A stretch of DNA of 64,000 bases from Prillingera fragicola (Eukaryota > Basidiomycota > Tremellomycetes > Trichosporonales > Trichosporonaceae), in assembly GCA_002335605.1 (NCBI GenBank), contig BEDY01000011.1, forward strand, positions 1-64,000, read 5' to 3'. How positions within the stretch are numbered: the first letter of the stretch is position 1; each line of letters opens with the position of its first letter. Under the pieces are notes generated by a model. That model had not been told where the DNA came from, did no database searches, and worked only from the letters and a program-made list of their open reading frames with translations. Shown here one piece after another: positions 19,514 to 31,248 of this stretch. Position numbers and translations under genes: made by a program.

Positions 19514-22500
19514 CTAGATCTCCTTGAGATAGACCTTTGGCACCACCCCCCTCAACCTCACCCCACTGCCATCGGGCACCACGACCTCGGCCCAAGCCTC
19601 GTCATAGTCGTACCCCTCGTCCGAGAGCTCGTAGATGCAGCCTTGACGGACGGGCATCTCGTTGGCGCCCAGCGTGTGCGTCGCGGGCGGGAAATCGAAG
19701 AGCGCAGTGACAAACATTCCACCGCCGCCGTCGCGCGGCACACTGTCGCGGTCGACGAGGAGCAGGGCCGTGGCCGGCACAGACCCTGCGGCATCCACTG
19801 CGTCCTCGCTGGGTACGGGCCCCGAGTCTACTTCCAGCGTCTTGCGCACCTTGACCCATCCACTCCCATCGACGTCCGGTTCGAGGACGCGCACGACGTC
19901 GCCAAAGTCTACACTGAGCTCGAGGGGGCCCTGGGCGGGGAAAGAGTAGAGAACGCGGGCAAGCTCGAGACCAGCAGGGAGGGGAGGCAGAGGCGTTTCG
20001 ATCGGATCCATGACGAGCGTTTCTGAGTCGAGACCGTTTTCGGCTGCGGCCGCCGGATTCTCGCTGAGTGTGGCCAGGATGGCCGCGGACGAGTCGGCCT
20101 CGGCGTCTTGAGGCGACGTGAACACGAATGGCGAGACGTGCAGCTCGTCGTCGCGGAGCGGCTCGAGGCGGCTCCGCAAGCTCGGCGCATGCTGCCTTGA
20201 AATCTCCTGCGGGCCCGCGTTCTCGTCATACGTACTGTGCCTCCTCAGGCGCATGGTAATCGACCGCTTGATCTTCGTGCCTCTGCCCAACACTGCCGCA
20301 GGCTGGTAAGAGCGTCGGCGCGTCGTAGACTTGAGACCTGTGCACTCAGGATCAACGTGCAGCGCACATTTAGAGTGCAGCGCAATGTTGCACATCTTGC
20401 AGCACAGCTCGGACTTTAGCGGGTTCCACACACTCTGCCCACACGCATCGCACTGTGAGGGCGTAGCGTACTGCTTGTCCTTGAACTTGTGCGGGAGCTC
20501 GGGGCGCGGGAAGAGGCCAATCACGTCTTCGATACAGGCCATCTCGGCCATTGCCACCGCGACGCGGCGTTCGTCGGCGCCGCTTTCGCGGTGGAGCTGC
20601 AGACGCCGTTCCCAGGTCTCTTCGGGGTCGCCTAGACCGCGGTTCTCGGCAAAGGAGATGCACTGTTGCTTGAGTGTAGCAAGCTGCTTGCCTGTCCTGT
20701 CAGCTTTGTTGATGCTTGTGGACTTACGCTTGTTACCCACACGCCCTCCTTCGCCGTCCGGCCCAGCGACCTCGGCCAGCGCGGCAGCACTAATGAGCCA
20801 CCGGTTGACGAGCCAGTTCCGATCCTGCCTCTTCTCGGTGCCCAGCTCGGGCACCTCATTCTTGTAACTCGGTGGCACCTGGAACGTGTAACACAGGAGT
20901 GAAGGGTGTAGCTGCTCTGGCGAGACCTCTCCATTCGAGATTGCTCGCGAGAGGGCTATAGAATGCACACCATTGGCGAGATGCTTTGCTGCCTCGGGGC
21001 CGGGGGCCATGACAGGGGAGAGCGGTGGGTCAGAGGTTACTTGACCGGATTGGCGGCTGTTGCTGCCAGCGCGGCTGTTTACGTGACCGCTGGACGAGTT
21101 GGCGTTCGAGGTCGGGTTGGAGCTGTTTGCCGGGCTGACGTCGGAGGGGCCGCTGGTGCCAGAACGCGCAGAGGCAAAGCTATTGCGACCCGCACGATGC
21201 ACGTCGAGGCCCTCACTGAAGGAGCCGTGGCGGCCGTTACTCAATAGGTTATTCCACTGGAGGAAGGCGTTGGCGTCCGCATCGACATTGACCGTCTGGT
21301 AGCAAGCCTTGCCGCGACCCATGACCTTGACGAGCAGCTCGAGGTGTTCACCCTCGTCGTGCGCGTGGTGCCGGAACAGCTCGAGGGCGCTGTTTTGCAC
21401 GTGCGTGTAGAGCTGCCTCGCCTCTTCTCCCCATCCCGCCTCGCCACCGCCCTCGGCCAAATCCCAGCCTCCACCGCCAAGAGGACCCTCACCAGCGAGG
21501 GCGACAAGGTAGGCCCTCTTGCGGTCAGCCCGGTTGGCTTCGGCCTCGTTGGCAGTCTTTTCAAACTTCATCCACTCGGCGTCCGCATACCCAACCGAAG
21601 CGGGTGCAGGCGCGGCGCGCAGCTTGGTGAGCGCGGCCTCGTGATCGCGGACAGCAGCATGATACCTGTCGTGTTGTCAGTGACTGCGGACGAGAAAGGC
21701 GCCAAGAGCATTTCAGGGGCCAGACACTGCCACTCCGTAGTCCAGACTATTGCTAGACCACATGCAGAGTCGCAGCGCCGAGCCCTGCCGCACAGCTTGG
21801 CATCTTGCACTCACTTTAGTCGCGCCGCATCCACCCGCTCGCGTCCGTCGTCCCAACGAACCTTGACGTCCTTGCCCCACGCGCGTAGCTTCGAGGTCGC
21901 CTCGGTGCCACGTCGCTCGAGCGCGGTAAGCGGCGCGCCGAGCTGGCTATGCAGCGCCGCGGGCCGTTTCTGATGCAACTTTGCCGTGGTAGCCACATGC
22001 TCCATGTGGCCGTGTACAGCGCTGACGAGCGAGTTTTGTGGCGGTTTCCTCGCACCCGGAGCGGCGAGGTTGATGCTGTCTAGGCGCTGCTCGAGTTTCT
22101 TGACTGCGGCAGAGAGGGAGCGGCCGTACTCTGCTTCCAGACGGCCGACTGTCTCGACAAACTCACGGTATTCGTGAACGACCTCGAGAGAGTCCTTCAA
22201 GAGCTCTAGCGCCGGTGCACCGGGCGACGGCGCTGGAGGCAGGAAGGGGGCGCGCACGCCGTCGTGCACCCACATGTTTGGAGTTGTGCACACTGTCGAA
22301 GGCTCGCGAGACCTGCGGGGTGAGGGGGAAGGGTCAGCTGGCGCAGTGTACGCGGACGTCGGTGCTGAGGCTTGTGGTTCTGTCGTCATTGTTGCCGATG
22401 ACGCCACTGTCGGTGTTGACGCCCCAAAGAAAGCGTGCTGCGACGCCAGCGTCGAGCTCGACGTCGCGTGCTGAAGCCCCGGACTTGTCATGCCTCCAGG

Positions 22501-23076
22501 GCTCACCATCCCATTAGGAGGGCTGGCAGGTAACGGCCGCGGAGGAGAGAACTGGCCAGCAAGTGTCGAGGTCGACCTCGCATGAGGGAGATGACCTAGT
22601 CCAGGCGCCGATGGCACGAAACCGTTGGCGTACCCGTTTGCATACTGGCTCGCCAGCGTCGGGCTGGACGCTGCCTGGGGGAGACCTTTGGGACCGGCGG
22701 GGTAGAGCGCACTCGACTGGCGACTCGGGGGTGCCCACTGCAGCGGTTCAGATATGCTATGCCTCGCCGTGGGACTGGGCAGCTGCTGATGCAGGCTCGC
22801 CACTGACCCGGTGGGAAAGTGAGCTGTTGGCGTCGTTGGCGATGAGATTACGTGCATAGGCTGATTTGTCGGCGCATACAGCTCTGGCCGCTGGGGCAGG
22901 GGCGGAGCTGGTGGTTCTCGCTCTCGTTCTGGAGTGGCCGTGTCGATGGAGAGTGCGCGTGGGATGGAGGATATTGATGGCCCAGACTGACCACGGTAAG
23001 CGTGTGGATTTGGGAGGGGACGGGGATTGGGATACCGGCTGTCTGCGCCGAGATCCATAACGTCGGAGACTATCAT
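19514..23076 (-). CDS. BZZ1: BZZ1-like F-BAR / C1 / SH3 protein
   Basis: Probable adaptor that links membrane curvature to actin assembly at endocytic sites, as Bzz1 does in yeasts. Exons 21815-23076, 20728-21665 and 19514-20691 join to 1,125 residues. Introns are 149 nt (21666-21814) and 36 nt (20692-20727); the second keeps the frame even if retained. The N-terminal 240 residues are Pro/Ser-rich. An F-BAR-like helical region follows (for example VVHEYREFVETVGRLEAEYG). A C1 zinc finger has His and Cys at the expected spacing (HKFKDKQ, CDACGQ, CCKMC, HSKC; about 20330-20490). Two C-terminal SH3-like segments start ARVLYSFP and VTALFDFP. The raw frame extends to a TTG at 23154; the first ATG is 23076. 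The long N-terminal extension is atypical. Confidence 0.82.
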
Positions 23077-24577
23077 CGCGTAAAGAGGAGGGGGGTCGTG
23101 GGGGGGGAAGGGGGAGGGAAGGGGAAGGTGGCTGGTGTGAGTAGGCGTTCCCAAGTGCTCTGTGGTAAGTGGGGGGGGGTTGGGCGGGGTAGTTGTTATG
23201 ATATGTCTGCCTGTCGTCGTCGTTCGAACAAGAAAGGGAGGTAGACCAGTGATGAGAGCCTGTGAAGAGGAGAGATATGTGCAAGTTGGAAGTCGTTTGT
23301 GGTCGTCGTCGCGTTCTGCAGGCTGATGGGACGCTGAGAGAGGAGGATGATGACGGAATCTGATCCTGCACAGTTGTATTTTAGAGTAGTGAGTGGCAAG
23401 CGGTGTTCAGGCACCACTACCTTCCCTGTCGTCATTGCATCCTCCACCAGGCCAGCACGTTGTTGGCTGCATGGTGCATGCATGTGGAGTAGCAAGGTAT
23501 GCATGACAGCATGTCGTGAGAGCACATCTCCCTCTCATTACGCTATCATGACCACCTTGCAAACTAGTGTAGATTTGGGCAGAGAAGATCATTCCCACCA
23601 CAACTGGGTGGCAAAAAGCAAAAACAAAATCTCTCGTCAGCCCACCACTACCTTCCCTGATCATCTCATCCCCGTCGTCCCTAGGAGCGATTCGTATGCT
23701 CCTTGCCATCCCTGCCTCCCAGTCTTTTGGCTCGAGCGAACAGCGTTACTCTGCTCGTCGTCGTCGTCTGCTACAGTTCACTTGCAATTAAACATAGTCT
23801 AGCGCGTGGAATCGGCTTTGTGCACCTCGGATGGGTGGAGTTCATGTCCGACTAGTCACCCGAAATACCTGCTGCTCCGCTCGCGTCCAACTCGATCTCA
23901 CCATCTCCCTCCCTCCCTCGGTGCCGCATGGACGCCAGTGCGCCAGTGCACGCCAGATCCATGGCTAAAGCCATCCGCCATGGGTCACGCAGGAACCGCA
24001 AAAACAATCCTTGGGCAGAACCTTAACACAGAGCCGCAGAAGAAACAATGGTAACCACCACCCACGTACTCGCTATCAAGCTCCACCCCACATGCCGCGG
24101 AAAAAGAGGATCACGCGTCATATACCCCGAGTCACCTGCCATCCGCGCCTGTACTAATGCTGGGTGCATGCAAGCCACGCCGTCATGCCGCGCGCAGACC
24201 TATGCATGTCACGCTCTAGCTACCTCGGTCTCCATCCTAGTGAACCTTTAGCAGCCATCTCCCACGCCACTCTGGTCTCATGATGAGCGCGCTCTAAATG
24301 TTAGAGCCTGCGTTAAAAGCGATCGCTCCACGCCGCCGCCGCGCCTATGCGCAGCACCAAGCTTGTGATGACGGGTTTGGCCGGTTTGGCCGTTGGTCGG
24401 TGATCTGGCCTAGCTGGTGACCGATGTGGGCAGCTTGGAAGCGAAGTTGAGGGTGTGCTGATGACGCTCGAGAGTGGCGACTGCCGCTCCCTGTCGATGC
24501 TCGCTCACGCCGCCGCGGCCACGACACACACACTCTGCTCGTCTAGCCTGCTCGCTGAGCAGCTCGCAGCTCGCACG
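23077..24577. other. Intergenic: BZZ1-like promoter and regulator 3' end
   Basis: About 1.5 kb with a G-rich stretch near 23085-23190 (the C-rich leader of the BZZ1-like gene). No recognisable gene or RNA. Frames at 23347-23802 (+) and 23407-23709 (-) overlap each other and show no family content. Confidence 0.45.
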
Positions 24578-27384
24578 CTACCGAAACGGAAATCCTCCAT
24601 TGTCCGTAAGAGTAAAGTCGTCCCAGAACCCTTCCAAATTGAACCCCACGTCCATATCTGCGGGCACGTCAAACAGGCCGCCGGGATTCTGCCCGACAGC
24701 AAAGTTCATCATGTCGCTGCCTCCGCCGCCGGGCAGGTCGTCGTTACCCGGCGTGCCGCTGCGCGGAGGGATTTCGGTCAGCGCGTGCAAGCCGAGGTGC
24801 AGCGGCGCGAGGTCTGTGCCCGGTGCGTTAGGCTCCGGGGAGGGGAAACGGGATGGCACCCCGGACGCGTCACTCATCTCTGTCAGGCGGCGGGAGAGAA
24901 TGCGGAGCATCTGCCCATACCGGCAGGCTGGGTGGTCCTTGTCCGGCGACGCAAGGAGCAGGGCGGTGCAGACGCGTTCAACGAGTTCGACCGTCTTGGT
25001 CTGGTCCGTCTTTGAGACGGCGCCAGAGTAGGCGGCTTTGAGCGCAAAGGTGCCCGAGTAGGCAAAGTTTATGAGGTAGCGGCTGGGTAGGTACCGGAGC
25101 ACGCCGCTGTGACCGAGGCGCAGGCAGATGCCGAGAATCTCGTTGGCAGCGTCAATGCTTTCGTAAATGTACACTGCGTCGGGGCTCGTAGCACTGCCGC
25201 GCGGGAAGATGGTGACGACCGAAGGCCGCTCGGCGCCGGAAGTAAGGCGTTCCTCCTCGTTGCGCTCCTGTGCGCGCTGAACGGTTGCTTGGAAGGCGAA
25301 AGCGGCAACGTACAGGCGCACAAAATGATACGTGCACCAAGTGAGCTCGCGGACAGAGTCGAGGCGCCACTGCTTGTCTTTCCAGACCACGCAAAAGCTC
25401 TCGAGAGCACGGCGAAAGTGGTCGAGAAACTTGAAGTATTCGCCCTTTCTCACGAGCGCCGTGGTGCGTGAAGGGGTCGAGAAGAGGATATCGTGGGCGT
25501 TGGTCATGATTTGTGTCAGTTCCATGTACGCCTGCATCATGGCTGCCGAGTCGTTGGTGTCGACAAACCCTGGTGACTGGCCTCCTCCAGGTGTGTCGCC
25601 AGTGGGCTGCATCATGTAGGGAAAGTTGCGACGAGACGCCGTTTCGCCAGTCTGAGAGATATCCGAGAGACCCTGGAAGCAGATAGCTGGGCCACGACTC
25701 CAGAATGCCAGGCCCGTGCGCAGGCCGAGCGTGCGGTCGTACAAGTAGCACCACGTCCAGACGCCGCGCGCGCGTTCGAGGTCGGCATCGCGTTCGCCGT
25801 CTTCGAGAGCGAGCCGGTCTAGACCAAGACCATAGGCTGCACGGATCGCCGTACCGGTTAGAGCCCACGAGCGCCGATTCTCGGTACCATGCAGCCCCTG
25901 CACCTCGCCTTGTGGACCAGCCATATCGGCAGCGTTCGGGCCCATGCGCTCGCGCGGCAGATTCTCGGCGAGAATGAGCACGCCTTCGACAAACCCGATA
26001 CTGGTCTGCAGGCCGGCGCAGGCATAGTCGGTGAGCGTCTCGCGGATGAGCGCATAGGTCCGCTCGTGGACCTCTTTCATGCCCGGGCCCGGGTGGTGGC
26101 GCGAGGCGACACACACGATGGCGGAGAGGAGAAACGGGTCGTCATGCGCCAACGCTGCGAGTTGTGCGCGATTACTGGGGATGCGCACGGTTTGGAAGAT
26201 GGGCTACAGTTAGCAATGCGCAGCAAGGGAATACTCACCAGAACAGGGTGGTGATGTTGGAAGAACACGCCTACTAGCAGCTCCAACCTGCGCTCATCCA
26301 ACACGCCGCGCTTGATGAGCACAAAGTCTTGAATAGGCCTAGGTGCCTGTTCGGCCCATGCGACACGCTTGTGACGGTCGACGCGCTCCTCGCCCTCGCT
26401 CTTGTCGGCCGTTTCGCCATCGCCATGGGTAGCAGCCTGGGCGAGAATCTCGAGCGCGTCCGTCTCGTTGTTGAAACTCGCCACGACAATGCGACGCGTA
26501 GCATCGGGATCCGACCGCCGCCGCCGCTTAGTCGCCATGTTGGGACTCGAAGTGCTGCCGCTCGCAAACGACGACGTCGTCGTGTTCGTCGGCGGGTCAA
26601 ACAGTGGGCTCAGCTTTGGCTGCTCCCACGTCCCCTGTGCCCCCGAAGTGCCCATCCCCACGCTCCCGCCCACGCCACCTCCACTGCCGACGGTACTCGG
26701 GCCTGTACTCGGGCCAGCAGTGTAGTGAAGCGAGTCCATGTCGACCTGTCCCGGCATCTGGGGTCGTGGCATGCCGCCATGGGTCGGTGGCATCGCACCG
26801 CTAAACGACGGCATTGCCGGTGCCGCAAAGCTCGAGCCGCCACCCTGCTGGCTACCGCTTGCTGCGGGGTAGACTTCCGGCTTGAGCTCGTCATCATTCA
26901 ATGTCTTCCTGCGACGTTTCTGACTGTCAGCGATTATCACTTTCTCCGGTGCGGAGAATACGCCGCCCTAGTGTGTGTGTGGGTGTTGGGGCGGCGGCCG
27001 CCGACTCACACTGGGCAGGAAGATGCAGTTTCGCTGCTCGCGCCGGCACCGCGTGCACGGCGGCTCCGAGGGGCTGTTGACGTCTCCCAAGTCGCACTTC
27101 GCCTTGCGTAACCGGCAGTGCACCTGTGGGTGTCAGCGGTGGTGATGCGGATCGCCGGGCCGGCGATGGCGTACGGCGCCGCTACTCACACAAGCACGGT
27201 ATCCTCGTTTGGGAACACGCTCATCGTCTTTCCTCTTTGTTCCTGCTCCACCGGCGCTACTTGAGCCGCCACTGTGGATGGCCTGGGCGCCGTTGGACGG
27301 CTGGCCGTCGTTGCCGGCCAAGAGCTCGTGCATCGACGTTCCGGGCGGAGGTGACAAGCGGCTAGGCGGATGGGGGACGCGCAT
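24578..27384 (-). CDS. Zn2Cys6 transcription factor, Aro80-like
   Basis: Likely a nuclear, DNA-binding regulator. Exons 27190-27384, 27010-27123, 26239-26919 and 24578-26203 join to 871 residues; introns are 66, 90 and 35 nt. The binuclear cluster is split by the first intron and reads C-x2-C-x6-C-x12-C-x2-C-x6-C. The CDLGDV spacer and the [10 protein letters not shown] stretch are typical of Aro80-type regulators of aromatic amino-acid catabolism in yeasts. The long C-terminal part, with [16 protein letters not shown], resembles the fungal-specific transcription factor (middle homology) domain. The frame extends upstream only to a TTG codon at 27480, so the ATG at 27384 is used. The Aro80 assignment rests on remembered cluster spacing and is less certain than the Zn2Cys6 call. 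Confidence 0.85.
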
Positions 27385-29409
27385 GAGGTGGTCGCTAGTG
27401 CAGACGGCCGAGATGCAGTGGCCACTCTGCTGCTTGATGTACGGTTTTTGGGTGCGCTGGGTGATGGATGCGGCCAACAACTGGATAGATTAAAGTGTAA
27501 AAGATGGAAATGGATTGTCAACAGCGGCAACGACGGGGGAGGAGAGAGAAGCAAGCAGGCCAGAGCGGCGGGCGTGCGCTGGCCGAGCTTAACCGGATGT
27601 TACGTAACAGAACTCTTTCTCTGCAGGAGCCTCGCAAACGCCACCCCAACTACAGCTGCATTTCTCAACCCCATATGCTGGGACCCCACGTACACACAGG
27701 ATACGCAGGAATGGTTACCCCGCCTGCTCCACTCTCTCGCACCACTTCCAACGCACTGTGCTTGCATATCGAAAAATGCGACGAGGTCAGACTCTGGGAT
27801 GGGGGGAGCGGCAATTGACGGAGCAACAAAGAGATACCGGCACCTGCCGGCTGGATGCGGCGCTGCGGACCGCTACCTCCGGCCTCCGACAGCCAATGGA
27901 CCTCTGCAATGGCAAGCATTGCTACATGCCTGGGGCAAGAGCAGCGCTAGCTCGCTTGGGGGTATAACGCGGATGTGCAGGCTCTGTCCTGCCGCTGCCC
28001 GAAGCGGCGCAGAGGTCAATCCGCAGCTGGCCGCGGGCAGGCCGGAGCGGGCAGCTTGCCGACGACGACAGCGGTGCTTGGCATCGTTGTCATACCTCTA
28101 CGAGCCGAGCTGACGCCGAATATCGCTCATGCTCTCAAACTGCCTGCTGGCTGCGAGCTGACCAATATAAAGCTGGGAGACAATGGACGGCGTGGGATGC
28201 TAGCCACTTTTGACGACCGGGCCGTGAAGCCGCGGTCCGTTCTTCGCTGCCTTCCGTGTCCATCGGCGCAGCTGCTGACAAGCACCGTGACTAATGATCA
28301 TGGCGGCACAGTCATCCGTCTTCCCAACTCGGTACAGGCAAGCGCCATCCTCCTCTTGGGAGTGCGCCATGTCCAGCAGACTCAGTCCAAAGGACCTCCT
28401 GTCGCCCTTGTCGCCCCAGCGAACTAGTCCCCGTCCGTTTGACCACGGGCACGAGAGCGTTAGAGAAGCTCCTCAAACTCGCCAGATCGGCAGCTCGTAG
28501 TCGAGCGCCCACACTACTGAGACGCAGTGTTCTCCTCTTGTCGCGCCAAGCGTGCCCCTGCATCGGCCGTTTCCTCATCTGGTTCTGGGCGGGGCACAGG
28601 GGATACTTGACCGCCCGCTCTGGCCCGAGCGTTCAACATCTGTGGAGCTCTGGAGATAAGCCCGTAGGCCACGATTCCCTTTGACGTCTTGGCCAATTGG
28701 CCTCACGTCGCAGACCCAGTTGGCAGATGTTGAGCCTCTAGCTCTTCGAGATTGCTTTGCTTGCCTCAGCTAGGCTAGTGCCGGAAGTCCCCGCCATTAG
28801 CGGGTTGCGCGTCATGGGAGAGGCTGGCGGCGTTGGCACCGGAGGCTGGACATCTGTGGCCACCATGAGCTCGTGCCCTGGTCCCTCCCTCGTGTATCGG
28901 AGACCTGGTCTGGTCAACTGCAACAAACCGTGAGTGCTCTGGCAGCCTTCTGTTGTCTGGTAGCGCCCGCTGATCAGTGTCAGTGTCCAAACCTGCAGCT
29001 CGGCGGCTCCCAAAGTAAACACCTCCCCCTCCCCCTCCGCCTCGCCGCTCGACGTGCGCGTCGCATGCCACCAGCCTTCGCCTTGGCTGTAGCGTGCCAC
29101 GCACCGCGCGTGGCGACTTCGAAGCGTACATCAGCAGAGTACATGTACAAACTGGGCCAGCTTTGCTGCCGCAGCAACAAATGAATGGATGAAGGGGTCT
29201 CTCTCTCTCTCTCTTTCTCTTGTTTGGCGACGTCTTGAAATGAAGGGTCAACGCAGTTGTTTACGTTTAAGTGGGATGGGGTGTATGACGCAGCTTGCGT
29301 GGCGGCTGTTCCTCGTGACGACGACGCGTTCTGCGTGCAAGTGTCAATAACCCTCCGACGACGATTGCTCCGAGCATAGCAGTGCAGTGCCGCTTGCGTC
29401 GCCGCGCAC
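27385..29409. other. Intergenic, about 2 kb
   Basis: Upstream region of the Aro80-like gene and downstream region of the small coiled-coil gene. A (CT)n run lies near 29196-29216. Several frames of 60-250 codons overlap on both strands, but none has recognisable motifs or consistent codon bias. Confidence 0.45.
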
Positions 29410-29944
29410 TCACCAAGTGCTCGCCTGGGCCTTGGCTCCCTCGACGCGCGAGAGGCGTTCCTCGGCGGCCTTGATCTGGGCTTCGAGCGCGGCGAGCTCG
29501 CTCTCCAGGTGGGGGATGAGTGACCTCCTGTTGTTGTCAGCTGTGTCCCAAGGCGGGAGAGCGGTGCTGCAGCAGGGTGTGATGACGACGGCGCCGCCGT
29601 CCCACGCCACTGTGCGCGCCACCTGTTCCGCTCGCTGGCTCGCTCGTTGCTTCGCGCGACAACGTACCGCTTCTGAAGGTTACGCTCCAGCTCCTGCATT
29701 TCTGCCTTTTCCGTCTCGTTGACGCGCGAGCTGGCGTCGGCGAGCGGGTTCTCGCTTACGCGCCCGAGGTTGCTGCCGCGGGATGCTTGCTGGGGTCCAC
29801 CGACGACGGCGTCCATGAGGCTGCTCGACGACGTGTTGGGGAGTGCCGGCAGGGCAAAGCCGTCGCGCTGCTGGGTGCGGGGGGCAAAGCTGGTGTTGTT
29901 AGCTTGGGGGTGGCGAAAGGAGGAGGTGCGCACCTGTTGCTCAT
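29410..29944 (-). CDS. Small coiled-coil protein, 116 residues
   Basis: Exons 29934-29944, 29668-29889 and 29410-29527 join in frame. The first exon is only 11 nt (ATG AGC AAC AG). Intron 1 is 44 nt with a perfect gctaac branch site and the second is 140 nt ending gctgacaacaacag. The N-terminal half is low complexity (TSSSSLMDAV). The C-terminal half, from about NPLADASSRV to the end, is a predicted coiled coil (ERNLQKRRSL, ESELAALEAQIKAAEERL). I do not recognise the family. Small coiled-coil subunits of kinetochore, spindle or vesicle-tethering complexes look like this, but nothing is specific. At the 3' end a donor-like gtgagt overlaps the stop; splicing there would also give a stop at once, so the C terminus hardly changes. 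Confidence 0.7.
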
Positions 29945-31248
29945 TGTGGGTTTGGGGTAGGGGAGGTGTTATGAGAAAAGTGTAATGAAGAGTAGTGCTG
30001 AACGTAGTGTGCAAGGGGGCGTGTATGGCGTAGACTAGGTGCAGGGGTGCAGTCGTCGTAGCAGCAGTAGCAGTAGTAGTGCACAACCTTCCCTCCCTGG
30101 CAATTCCAGTTGCGACTGCTGCTGCAATGTCACCCGGTGCCTCGCACACGCCTTTCACACCCACCGCTGCTGCTGCTCGCCTTCCTTGCGCCCCCTCCCC
30201 CTGCACGCTGTACGGCAGCAGGAGAGATCGGCGCTGACTGCAGGATCCAGATTGTCAGGACCATTCTCTGCCCCGTTTTCCCACCGACCTCCACTTGCCA
30301 CGTCAGTACGGGGGCGCAGCAGACGGCCAGCCAGTGGGCCAGTGCGCACACCACCACCTTGTTTCACACCAAAGGCAGCGTGCCCAGCCTGGCGCACACG
30401 CCACACGCGTCACTATTTGCCCCCGTCGGAACACACTTGCCTGAAACAACCTGGATACCACGACGACGACGACGACGACGACGCGTCCCGAGGGAAGACG
30501 CGGCGACCTAGATGACCAGATTGGGCCAGATTGGGGTAATTGGCCGCAGACCGCCGCCCTAAAGTGACCGATCGTGAGCTGTAGTACTACTATCGTCTCG
30601 TTAACGATCTCGTCAACTCGTTCACGTCCTCAGTTGCCAAATCAAGTCTATCCGCTGCCTTGCGTTGCAGCGCTTGACCGCCCACGCTAGATAGCTGGAG
30701 TTCGGTAGACCTTCTGCGTCAGCGCCTGAGCGCCACCACCGCCTCGACGCCCCGGCTAGCGAGCTTGGTCCTCGGTCGGACGGTTGAACAGCGTTCCGAG
30801 ATGGATTAACAGCAGCGACGATCTTTCTGCAGCTTTTGTTCTTCTGCTCTTCCTCTTCCTCGACTCACGTCGCATCCTTTGCTCGCTGTCCGATCGGATC
30901 CGATCAGTGCACGGTCCACCTACTTTAACTGATCTACAGAAGTCTTCCCCAGCTGCGTCTTGTCTGGATGTCTCACACTATTGCCACCGAGAGGAGTCTG
31001 GTGCACTATACTGCTGGACGCCATCCTTTGACCGTCTGCCGCTCACGCTCCTCACTCATCTACACTAATCGTCTGCTTGCTTGCCTGCATGGGAGCGTTC
31101 ATGCGGAAGACTGCTGTTGCGTGCTGGGGCGTTCACTTGTGGCAGCCTAGGCCTAGCTGTCAGAGGTTTCTAGTGGTAGGTAGCTGCATTGGGCAGGGAC
31201 GTGGAGCACGACCAGACCTCCTTATCAAGCTGCTCTGCTCTGCTCGTC
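29945..31248. other. Divergent intergenic region between coiled-coil gene and bZIP-like gene
   Basis: About 1.3 kb shared by two divergent promoters. It contains a CGA triplet run at 30461-30483 and a GTAG-type run near 30057-30080. No convincing gene. Confidence 0.5.
30461..30483 (+). repeat. (CGA)n microsatellite
   Basis: Seven to eight uninterrupted CGA/ACG triplets in the divergent promoter region. Confidence 0.9.

Noticed and set aside
23154..23154. TTG-initiated starts of several genes (8320, 12699, 23154, 27480)
   Set aside because: Non-ATG starts are rare in fungi; in each case a good in-frame ATG lies shortly downstream and was used.
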